Part shown: piece after piece, positions 16,985 through 25,486 of the stretch
Layout: each line of letters opens with the position of its first letter
Numbering within the stretch: the first letter of the stretch is position 1
The notes under the pieces: generated by a model
What the model was told of the DNA's origin: nothing
Seen by the model: only the letters and a program-made list of their open reading frames with translations
The model's database searches: none
Source of the DNA: DASSKO01 sp035690425
GTDB taxonomy: Bacteria; Actinomycetota; Actinomycetes; Propionibacteriales; Nocardioidaceae
Length of the DNA: 57,648 nt
Direction: 5' to 3'
Assembly (NCBI GenBank): GCA_035690425.1
Contig: DASSKO010000204.1
Span: 1 to 57,648 of the forward strand
Translations under genes and position numbers: made by a program

Positions 16985-17982
16985 TCGCCGCCGCCCGGCG
17001 TCCCGACGGCCACCATCCGTTCCACGGCGCGCCGGGCACGTGCGGCGACGTCGGCCGGGACGTCGATCTCGTCGCGTCCCTCGCGCAGGCAGCGCAGCAG
17101 CAGCTCCGGCGTGGTCATCTTCATGTAGCGGCACGAGGCCTGGGGGTTCATCGGCAGGAACCGCGTGCGGTCGTTGGCTTTGCGCAGCTGGTGCAGCATG
17201 CCGACCTCAGTGGCCACCAGCGCGGTCGGTGCGGTCATCGTGCGCGCGGCGCTGACCATGCCGCCGGTGGAGACGATGTGTGTGCGGTCGGCCGGCAAGC
17301 CGCCTTCGCCGGCCAGCCACAGCGCCGACGAGGCGCAGCCGCACTCGGGGTGCACCAGCAGCTCCGCGTCGGGATGCGCCGCGACCTGCGCGCGGACGTC
17401 GGTCGGGCTGATCCCGGCGTGCACGTGGCACTCGCCCAACCACACCTCGATGTTGGTGCGCCCGGTCTGCCGCCGGACATGGGCGCCGAGGAACTGGTCG
17501 GGCAGGAACAGCACCGCGGTGTCGGGGTCGATCGACTCGACCACCTGCACGGCGTTGGACGACGTGCAGCAGATGTCGGCCTCGGCCTTCACCTCGGCGG
17601 CGGTGTTGACGTAGGCCACCACCACCGCGTCGGGATGCTCCGCCTTCCAGGCACGCACCGCGGCGGCGTCGATGGTGTCGGCCAGCGAGCACCCGGCCTC
17701 GGCGGTCGGCACCAGCACGGTCTTGTCCGGACTGAGGATCTTGGCCGTTTCGGCCATGAAGTGCACGCCGCAGAACACGATCGTGCCGGCATCCGTGCCG
17801 GCGGCGATGCGGGACAGCGCCAGCGAGTCGCCGACGTGGTCGGCGACGTCCTGGATCTCCGGCCTCATGTAGTTGTGGGCCAGTACGACAGCGTCGCGCT
17901 TGTCGGCGAGTCGGCGTACCTCGTGCTGCCAGGCGGGCTGCGGCGTCGCCGGGCGAAGCTTCCACTGGCTGGTGGCGTCCAT
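16981..17982 (-). CDS. nadA: Quinolinate synthase
   Basis: A 333-residue 4Fe-4S enzyme condensing iminoaspartate with dihydroxyacetone phosphate to quinolinate. The three cluster cysteines are visible in FCGVHFMAE, HPECGCAS and NPQASCRYM, and LAHNYMRPEIQDVAD marks the N-terminal domain. The ATG at 17982 has a GGGAGG ribosome site; an in-frame ATG at 18027 would lie inside the proposed operator. First gene of nadABC, divergent from nrtR, which probably represses it. Confidence 0.96.
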   Translation of the reverse strand: MDATSQWKLRPATPQPAWQHEVRRLADKRDAVVLAHNYMRPEIQDVADHVGDSLALSRIAAGTDAGTIVFCGVHFMAETAKILSPDKTVLVPTAEAGCSLADTIDAAAVRAWKAEHPDAVVVAYVNTAAEVKAEADICCTSSNAVQVVESIDPDTAVLFLPDQFLGAHVRRQTGRTNIEVWLGECHVHAGISPTDVRAQVAAHPDAELLVHPECGCASSALWLAGEGGLPADRTHIVSTGGMVSAARTMTAPTALVATEVGMLHQLRKANDRTRFLPMNPQASCRYMKMTTPELLLRCLREGRDEIDVPADVAARARRAVERMVAVGTPGGGE

Positions 17983-18001
17983 CCGACCTCCCTTAGTTTT
18001 C

Positions 18002-18031
18002 GTCTGTGAGGCGAATACCTGCCGCACAGAC
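18002..18031. promoter_or_regulatory. Palindromic operator between nadA and nrtR (candidate NrtR site)
   Basis: Arms GTCTGTGAGGC (18002-18012) and GCCGCACAGAC (18021-18031) pair at 10 of 11 positions around an 8-nt spacer. On the nadA strand the spacer contains TATTCG, a possible -10 box, so a bound repressor would block it; the nrtR -10 box TAGCAT starts one base past the right arm. Confidence 0.65.
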
Positions 18032-18037
18032 TAGCAT
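18032..18037 (+). promoter_or_regulatory. -10 box for nrtR (leaderless)
   Basis: TAGCAT, 6 nt before GTG 18044 and directly abutting the palindrome, which predicts autoregulation. Confidence 0.45.
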
Positions 18038-18043
18038 CGTCGC

Positions 18044-18760
18044 GTGACGACGATCCCGGCACCCGGCGCGGACGACCTCGGCTGGCCGCGCTACCCGCAC
18101 GAGGTGCTCGCCGTCGTGCTGTCGGTCCGCGACGGCCGGCTCTGCGTGCTGCTGTGGCAACGACGCCAACCTCCAGACCGCGGTCGCTGGGCGCTGCCCG
18201 GCGGTGGCGTGCGACCCGAGGAGCGACTGCGTGAGGCGATCAGCCGGCACCTGGCGGAGAAGGTCGACGTCCGCGAGATCGCGCACCTGGAGCAACTGGC
18301 GACGCACAGTGCGATCGACCGCGATCCGCGTGGGCGGGTGCTGGCCACTGCCTACCTTGCGCTGGTGCCGAGCGACGTCACCCCGGCCCTGCCGGCGGAC
18401 ACCGACTGGCATCCGGTCGACGACCTGCCGGCCACCGCGCTGGATCACCACTTCTTCGTCACGGCTGGGACGGACCGGCTGCGCGCGAAGCTGTCGTACA
18501 CCAACATCGGCTTCGCCTTGACGCCGAGGCAGTTCACCATCCCGGTGCTGCGCTCGATCGTCAGCGCCGCGCTCGGTTACGAGGTCTCGGCGACCAACCT
18601 GACCCGGGTCATGACCCGGCGTCACATGATCGAGCCGACGGGCGCCAGCGCGCCGTCCGGCCGCGCCGGCGGCCGTCCCGCGCTCGTCTACCGGTTCTGC
18701 TCGCGCACGCTGACCGTCACCGACCCGTTCGCGGTGCTCAGGCCACCCGCCGCCAGTTAG
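18044..18760 (+). CDS. nrtR: NrtR-type transcriptional regulator (degenerate Nudix domain plus winged helix)
   Basis: A 238-residue protein: a Nudix-like domain (about 18-145) and a C-terminal winged helix (about 165-235, TPRQFTIPVLRSIVSAALGYEVSATNLTRVMTRR-like in pieces and GRPALVYRF). The Nudix box reads GGGVRPEERLREAI then RHLAEKVDV: where REUxEExGU is expected, the first and third acidic positions are His and Lys and the Gly is Asp, so hydrolysis is unlikely and ligand sensing (ADP-ribose in known NrtR proteins) is favoured. Position opposite nadABC with a palindrome between them supports a role as NAD-synthesis repressor. Confidence 0.9.
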   Translation: MTTIPAPGADDLGWPRYPHEVLAVVLSVRDGRLCVLLWQRRQPPDRGRWALPGGGVRPEERLREAISRHLAEKVDVREIAHLEQLATHSAIDRDPRGRVLATAYLALVPSDVTPALPADTDWHPVDDLPATALDHHFFVTAGTDRLRAKLSYTNIGFALTPRQFTIPVLRSIVSAALGYEVSATNLTRVMTRRHMIEPTGASAPSGRAGGRPALVYRFCSRTLTVTDPFAVLRPPAAS

Positions 18761-18790
18761 CCGCCCCAGCTAGCCGCCCCAGTTAGCCGG
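18753..18790. repeat. Three tandem copies of a 13-bp unit after nrtR
   Basis: Unit CCAG(T/C)TAGCCGCC occurs at 18753, 18766 and, with a changed end, 18779. The first copy includes the nrtR stop codon, and each copy carries a TAG. Confidence 0.8.
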
Positions 18791-18857
18791 GCAGACGCGT
18801 GGGTACGTCGGCCGTGGCAGTTGCCCGAGGCCGGCCCGGGCGTCCAGGAGGTGCAGG

Positions 18858-19952
18858 ATGGCGTCAGAGGTGTCCGACCACGAGGCGGGCTGCCGGCCAG
18901 ACGCCACGCCTGGTCGGCGGGTGGCGCGCCGCGAGGTCGTCGGGTTCGCCGTCTTCGTCGCGGTCTTGCTGGCGATGTTGACGTGGGCGAAGTGGTGGCC
19001 CTACTCGCTGAAGGTCCCGCTGGTCGCCGACACGCGGACACTCGGCGACTCCATCATCACCGGATCAGATACCGCGCCGCCCGGGGTCTCGCTGGCCGCG
19101 GGCCTGGAGTTCGCGCAGACCTACCTGCTGGCCATCTGGCCCGCGATGGTCGCCGGCCTGGCGATCGCGGCAGGCGTGTCCGTGCTGGTGCCCCGCGACT
19201 GGCTGCGCCGGGCCGCCGGCCGACCGGGCGCCAAGGCGACCTTGCGCGGTGGTGTGATGTCGGTGCCGCCGCTGATGTGCACCTGCTGCACGGCGCCGGT
19301 GGCCGTCGGGCTCCGGCAGCGCGGCGCCAGCGTCGGGGCGTCGATGGCTTTCTTCCTTGGCAACCCCGCGCTCAACCCCGTGGTGGTCGTGCTCGCGTTC
19401 TTCGTGCTCGGCTGGCAGTGGGCACTGCTGCGGGCGGCCGTCGGGGTGGCCCTGATCGCGCTGGTGACCCTGCTCGTCGGCACCCGCTCCGTCCCGACCC
19501 GGCAGCGTGCACTGGCGCCGCCCGCGGAGGCCGCCGGCGAGGAGACCGGACCGCTGCCGTTGCAGCTGCTGCGGTCCTTCGCCCGGCTGGCGTTGCGGCT
19601 GCTGCCCGAGTACGTACTGCTGGTGGTCGCGCTGGGGGCACTCCGCGGGCTGCTGTTCGGTGAGGCGATCAGCCTGCACGGCGGGCTGCTGGCTGTCGTC
19701 CTGTTCGCGGTCGCTGGCGCCGTGCTTCCGATTCCCACGGCTGGAGAAATCCCCGTGGTAGCAGCCCTGCTGGTGCTCGGGGTCAGCGCGCCCGCCGCGG
19801 CCGCGCTGCTGATCACACTGCCCGCGATCAGCCTGCCCTCGGCGCTGATGGTGCGCCGGGCGTTCCCGGCCCGCACCCTGTGGACGGCGGGCGGGTCGGT
19901 GGTCGCGGTCGGCTTCTTCTCCGCCGGTGTCGCCGCGGCCGTCGGGCTGTGA
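18858..19952 (+). CDS. Permease, ArsP_1/DUF318 family
   Basis: A 364-residue membrane protein with about eight segments. The duplicated family motif is present: VPPLMCTCCTAPVAVGLRQRG followed by FFLGNPALNP in the first half, and PIPTAGEIPVVAALLVLG in the second. Members include ArsP efflux permeases and uncharacterised permeases; the usual CSCG is CTCC here. A good AGGAG site precedes the ATG. It stands alone between nrtR and pgm, so no substrate can be inferred. Confidence 0.85.
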   Translation: MASEVSDHEAGCRPDATPGRRVARREVVGFAVFVAVLLAMLTWAKWWPYSLKVPLVADTRTLGDSIITGSDTAPPGVSLAAGLEFAQTYLLAIWPAMVAGLAIAAGVSVLVPRDWLRRAAGRPGAKATLRGGVMSVPPLMCTCCTAPVAVGLRQRGASVGASMAFFLGNPALNPVVVVLAFFVLGWQWALLRAAVGVALIALVTLLVGTRSVPTRQRALAPPAEAAGEETGPLPLQLLRSFARLALRLLPEYVLLVVALGALRGLLFGEAISLHGGLLAVVLFAVAGAVLPIPTAGEIPVVAALLVLGVSAPAAAALLITLPAISLPSALMVRRAFPARTLWTAGGSVVAVGFFSAGVAAAVGL

Positions 19953-19974
19953 GGCTTGACCGCGGCGGGAAGGC

Positions 19975-21651
<1,677 letters not shown>

Positions 21652-21658
21652 GATGCTC

Positions 21659-21664
21659 ACCCTA
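21659..21664 (-). promoter_or_regulatory. -10 box for pgm (leaderless)
   Basis: TAGGGT on the minus strand, 7 nt before ATG 21651. The adjacent AGGGGAAAGGA on the plus strand serves as ribosome site of the divergent gene. Confidence 0.45.
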
Positions 21665-21683
21665 GAGGGGAAAGGATCGGCCC

Positions 21684-22964
21684 ATGCTGTCCCAGTCGAC
21701 CACCACCGCCCCGGAGCCGGGACCGGCACAGCTGAGCCCCGCAGACCTCGACCGCCGGGCCGGCCTGCGGCGGATGCGCACGGTCGCCGTCGCACTGCTC
21801 GTGCTCGCCGCGGTCGTCTACGTCGCCACCCTCGACGGGACCGGCGCACTCGGGTTCGTCAACGCGGGGGCCGAGGCAGCGATGGTCGGTGCGCTGGCGG
21901 ACTGGTTCGCCGTCACCGCGCTGTTCCGTCACCCGCTCGGTCTGCCGATCCCGCACACCGCGATCATCCCCACTCGCAAGGACGCGCTGGGCCAGAGTCT
22001 GCGGGACTTCGTCACCGACCACTTCCTGACCGAGGACGTCGTGCGGCAGAAGGTCGCGTCCGCCGAGGTGAGCCGCAGGGCGGGGCGGTGGCTCACCGAC
22101 GACGGACACGCGACCCTGGTCGTCGCCGAGTCGGCGCGGGTGCTGCGGGCGGCGCTGGGGCACGTGCGCGACGAGGACATCACCCAGTTCGTGGAGCACG
22201 CCCTGCTGCCCCGCCTGGTGGACGAGCCGATCAGCCCGGTGGCCGGTCACCTGCTGTCCTCGGTCGTGGAGGACGGTGCGCACCACGCGCTGGTCGACCT
22301 GGCCGTCACCGAGGTGCACACCTGGCTGACCGACAACCCGACGACGGTGGCACGCGTCGTGGGTTCGCGGGCTCCGTGGTGGTCACCGCAGTGGCTCGAC
22401 GAGAAGGTGACCGACCGCGTCCAGGCAGAGGTGCTGGCGTGGCTGGTCGACGTACGCGACCGCCCCGACCATCCGGCCCGGCGGGCGCTCGACGACCTGC
22501 TGACCCAGCTCGCCGTCGACCTGCAGCACGACCCGGAGACGATGGCACGGGCGGAGGCGCTGAAGACCCGGGTGCTGGTGCACCCCGACGTCGGCCACAC
22601 CGTCACGGCTGTCTGGGCTGCGGTGCGGCACGCCCTGCTCGATGCGATCGACGAGCCCGACGGACTGCTGCGCCGCCGTGCGACCGTCGCACTCACCGAC
22701 TTCGGGCAGCGTCTGCTCGTCGACGATCTGCTGCGGGACAGGCTGGACGGCTACGCCTGCGACGCCGTCGCCTACGTCGCGCGCACCTACGGCAGGGAGA
22801 TCGCCGGCGTCATCTCCGACACCGTCGACCGCTGGAACGGCAAGGAGGCGGCGGCCCGGATCGAGTTGCACGTCGGCCGGGACCTGCAGTTCATCCGGAT
22901 CAACGGCACCGTCGTCGGCGGCCTGGCCGGTCTGGGCATCCACGCGATCGCGGTGCTGCTGTAG
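21684..22964 (+). CDS. DUF445 family membrane-associated protein
   Basis: A 426-residue protein of the DUF445 (YjiN-like) family. A transmembrane segment at about 34-52 is followed by GAEAAMVGALADWFAVTALFRHPLGLPIPHTAIIP, the most conserved family block (here in excerpts: ADWFAVTALFRHPLG, IPHTAIIPTRKD); a long helical middle and a C-terminal hydrophobic segment complete it. Function unknown. The ribosome site is a purine run AGGGGAAAGG. Confidence 0.9.
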   Translation: MLSQSTTTAPEPGPAQLSPADLDRRAGLRRMRTVAVALLVLAAVVYVATLDGTGALGFVNAGAEAAMVGALADWFAVTALFRHPLGLPIPHTAIIPTRKDALGQSLRDFVTDHFLTEDVVRQKVASAEVSRRAGRWLTDDGHATLVVAESARVLRAALGHVRDEDITQFVEHALLPRLVDEPISPVAGHLLSSVVEDGAHHALVDLAVTEVHTWLTDNPTTVARVVGSRAPWWSPQWLDEKVTDRVQAEVLAWLVDVRDRPDHPARRALDDLLTQLAVDLQHDPETMARAEALKTRVLVHPDVGHTVTAVWAAVRHALLDAIDEPDGLLRRRATVALTDFGQRLLVDDLLRDRLDGYACDAVAYVARTYGREIAGVISDTVDRWNGKEAAARIELHVGRDLQFIRINGTVVGGLAGLGIHAIAVLL

Positions 22965-23186
22965 CGGGTCCCCAGTAGTGGCCGAGTGGCCGCCACCGAC
23001 CACCCGGCGAAAATCTCCATGCCCGGGTACGACGGGACGAACGGGCGGTCCCAGCACCTCTGAATCCGCACACTGCCCGGACAGCACCACGATGTACGTG
23101 CGATGTGGGTGGCGACCTCCTGGGAGCACGACCACGATGTCGGCAGGCGTAAGAAGCGCCGTCGTCCTAGTCACCAGGAGCATGCA
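22965..23186. other. 222-bp intergenic region upstream of the membrane protein/sigma operon
   Basis: No convincing gene. It contains CCACGATGT twice (near 23078 and 23130) and an AGGAG site at 23176-23180 serving GTG 23187. No clear -10 box was identified; the promoter of the sigma operon should lie here. Confidence 0.5.
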
Positions 23187-23870
23187 GTGGCCACCACCTC
23201 CCTCACCGTCCCGCAGGACTCGGTCGGCGCCGAGCGTCGCCACCGACGCGGGTGGGCCCTCGCCGGCGTCGGCGCCGGGCTGGCCGGCATCGCCAGCCTG
23301 GTCGCCAGCAGCATGTCCGGCGCCGTCTACGAGTCCGAGATCGCCGGCGACGCCGTTGCGATCACCGACCGGATCGGCGAACAGATCCCGCAGATCCTTG
23401 CCTTCCACACGGCCACGATGATCGCGGCGCTGCTGTTGCTGGTGTTCGCCGCCGGCCTGCGCCGCCGGCTCGAGGAGCAGCTGCCCGCGGGCAGCCTGCT
23501 GCCGCAGGTGGCCTCGTCGGGGCTGCTGCTGGTGTCGGTGGCGAGCCTGCTCGGGTCGGGCCTGACGACTGAGTTCGTCTTCGCCGCAGCCGACCCCGAG
23601 CTGGTGGTGCCGGAGACCGTGGTGTTCTTCGGCCACTGGATCGGGACGATCCCCTGGCTGTGGGCGGGCGCCGGTGTGGCAGCCCTGGCCGTGGCCGTCG
23701 CCGCGCTGCGTCACTCGGCCGGCCCGCGGTGGATCGGCTGGTTCAGCCTCGTCCTCGGCGGCCTGACCACCCTGTTCGCGATCAGCCCGCTGCAGTACAT
23801 GGCCGGCATGGTCGGGCCGGTGTGGGTTGCTGTGGTCTCCATCGTCCTGCTCAGGTCGAAGCTGACCTGA
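23187..23870 (+). CDS. Six-span membrane protein cotranscribed with sigma factor
   Basis: A 227-residue protein with about six hydrophobic segments (residues ~21-40, 65-85, 105-123, 137-160, 168-188, 195-222) and a basic N-terminus. I recognise no family with certainty; it resembles small DUF4386-like proteins. GTG 23187 is chosen for its AGGAG site 6 nt away; the longer in-frame start at 23103 has none. One nucleotide separates its stop from the sigma factor ATG, so it could be a membrane partner of that sigma factor, but it lacks the usual anti-sigma zinc domain. Confidence 0.75.
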   Translation: MATTSLTVPQDSVGAERRHRRGWALAGVGAGLAGIASLVASSMSGAVYESEIAGDAVAITDRIGEQIPQILAFHTATMIAALLLLVFAAGLRRRLEEQLPAGSLLPQVASSGLLLVSVASLLGSGLTTEFVFAAADPELVVPETVVFFGHWIGTIPWLWAGAGVAALAVAVAALRHSAGPRWIGWFSLVLGGLTTLFAISPLQYMAGMVGPVWVAVVSIVLLRSKLT

Positions 23871-23871
23871 G

Positions 23872-24435
23872 ATGAGCCCGCTGACCGAGGAGCCGGCCTG
23901 TCTGCCGGACTTCACCGAGTACGTCGTGACGCGGCGGCAGTCGCTGCTGCGCACGGCGTACTCGCTGACCGGTGACCGGCACAGCGCGGAGGATCTGGTG
24001 CAGAGCGCGCTGGCGAAGGCCTACGTCGCCTGGCCGCGCATCCGTGATCCCAGGTCAGCGGACGCCTACGTGCGCCGCGCGATGGTCAACCAGCACACCA
24101 GCTGGTGGCGCCAGCAGTGGCGCCGGATGGAGCACAGCACCGACACGGTGCCCGAGCCCCGCGGGCCGGCCGTCGGCACCCCGGCGACCACGCCGGGGCT
24201 CGGCGCGGCACCCGACGAGCGGGCGCGGCTGTGGAGCCTGGTGCAGACGCTGCCACCCAAGCAGCGGAGTGCGGTAGCGCTGCGGTTCTACGAGGACATG
24301 TCCGAGGCCGACACGGCGCGGGCGCTGCAGTGCTCGGTGGGCACGGTGAAGTCCAACACCAGCCGGGGGCTCGCCACCCTCCGCCGCCGCGCCGAAAGCC
24401 TGGAGAGCGCAGCTATCGGAGAAACCCTCCGATAG
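23872..24435 (+). CDS. RNA polymerase sigma factor, SigE family (ECF)
   Basis: A 187-residue group IV sigma factor. Region 2 runs from about 18 to 85 (LLRTAYSLTGDRHSAEDLVQ, DAYVRRAMVNQHTSWWR); a Pro/Gly-rich linker follows; region 4 spans about 115-170 (LPPKQRSAVALRFYEDMSEA, CSVGTVKSNTSRGLATLR). The SigE-family pattern (short, acting without a classical anti-sigma partner) fits. No anti-sigma gene follows; the gene upstream encodes a membrane protein. Autoregulation is plausible but unproved. Confidence 0.92.
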   Translation: MSPLTEEPACLPDFTEYVVTRRQSLLRTAYSLTGDRHSAEDLVQSALAKAYVAWPRIRDPRSADAYVRRAMVNQHTSWWRQQWRRMEHSTDTVPEPRGPAVGTPATTPGLGAAPDERARLWSLVQTLPPKQRSAVALRFYEDMSEADTARALQCSVGTVKSNTSRGLATLRRRAESLESAAIGETLR

Positions 24436-24476
24436 CGCAGCCCGTCTGCTCAAGCCCGGTGGCGACCCGGCCGGGC

Positions 24477-24482
24477 TACCCT
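24477..24482 (+). promoter_or_regulatory. -10 box for sulfotransferase gene (leaderless)
   Basis: TACCCT, 6 nt before ATG 24489. Confidence 0.4.
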
Positions 24483-24488
24483 CGGCAG

Positions 24489-25376
24489 ATGTCCGAGGCG
24501 CCGGTTCGTTATGTCTCAGCCGATGAGGACAGCGGCCGGTGGGAGGGGTTTCCCTTCCGGCGCGGCGACATCGTGATCAGTGCTCGGTCCAAGAGCGGGA
24601 CGACGTGGATGCAGATGATCTGCGCGTTGTTGGTGTTTCGGACGCCCGCTCTGCCGGCTCCGCTGGCCGCGCTGTCACCGTGGCTGGACATGCGGATCAC
24701 GCCACAGGAGGACGTGTACGCACGACTCGAGGCGCAAGCCCATCGCCGGTTAGTGAAGACGCACACACCGCTCGATGGCATCCCGATCGACGAGCGGGCC
24801 ACCTACGTAGTGGTGGCCCGCCATCCGCTGGACATGGCCGTGTCGCTCTACCACCAGGGCGCCAATCTCGACCGTGCACGCATTCGGGAGCTCACCGGCC
24901 AACCGGCATCCGAGGTGCCGGCCGCGCCACGAAAGCCGTTGCGTGAATGGCTACTCGGCTGGATCGATCGGGACGTCTCGCACTTGGAGCAGATGGACTC
25001 CCTGCCTGGCGTGATGTGGCACCTTGCAGACGCATGGGCACGACGCGACCAGCCGAACATCGTCCTCGTGCACTACGACGACCTGTCGGGCAACCTCGAA
25101 AGCGAGATGCGCAGGCTCGCCCAGCTGATCGACGTCACCGTGCCCGAGGCGTTGTGGCCCGCGCTGGTGGAGGCCGCGACGTTCGCCAGCATGCGCACCC
25201 GCGCCGACGAGCTCGCGCCCAACCCCTCGGGCATCCTCAAGGACACCGCTGCCTTCTTTCGCCGCGGGACGTCGGGTTCGGGACGTGAGCTGCTCACCGA
25301 CGATGAGCTGGCCCATTACCGTGACCGAGTCGGCCGGCTGGCCCCACCGGACCTGCTCGATTGGCTCCACCGCTGA
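24489..25376 (+). CDS. PAPS-dependent sulfotransferase domain protein
   Basis: A 295-residue cytosolic-type sulfotransferase. The 5'-phosphosulfate loop SKSGTTWMQ is at 34-42; ARHPLDMAVSLYHQ gives the 3'-phosphate-binding Arg and Ser; FFRRGTSGSGRELL replaces the RKGxxGDW motif near the end with weaker conservation. A His in KTHTPLDG may be the catalytic base. It would move sulfate from PAPS to an alcohol or amine; acceptor unknown. Monocistronic by spacing. Confidence 0.9.
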   Translation: MSEAPVRYVSADEDSGRWEGFPFRRGDIVISARSKSGTTWMQMICALLVFRTPALPAPLAALSPWLDMRITPQEDVYARLEAQAHRRLVKTHTPLDGIPIDERATYVVVARHPLDMAVSLYHQGANLDRARIRELTGQPASEVPAAPRKPLREWLLGWIDRDVSHLEQMDSLPGVMWHLADAWARRDQPNIVLVHYDDLSGNLESEMRRLAQLIDVTVPEALWPALVEAATFASMRTRADELAPNPSGILKDTAAFFRRGTSGSGRELLTDDELAHYRDRVGRLAPPDLLDWLHR

Positions 25377-25456
25377 TACGGGCCCGACGCGTGCTGGACG
25401 AGGTGGCGCCCGACCGGCAGACTGCCCGTAGGTCTCGACCGTAAGGAGCGGGTCGC

Positions 25457-25486
25457 GTGGCTGAGGACGCGGACGGCAGGTTGTGA
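25457..25486 (+). CDS. Possible 9-codon leader peptide before the REC-FAD gene
   Basis: GTG GCT GAG ... TTG TGA encodes MAEDADGRL. It has a ribosome site TAAGGAG (25442-25448) 8 nt upstream, clearly better than anything before the large gene. Its TGA overlaps the GTG start of the next gene (GTGA), the standard coupling geometry in this window. If translated, it would load ribosomes onto the downstream start. Confidence 0.4.
   Translation: MAEDADGRL

Noticed and set aside
18753..18790. CRISPR-like array
   Set aside because: Units are 13 bp and directly abutting, with no spacers and no cas genes.
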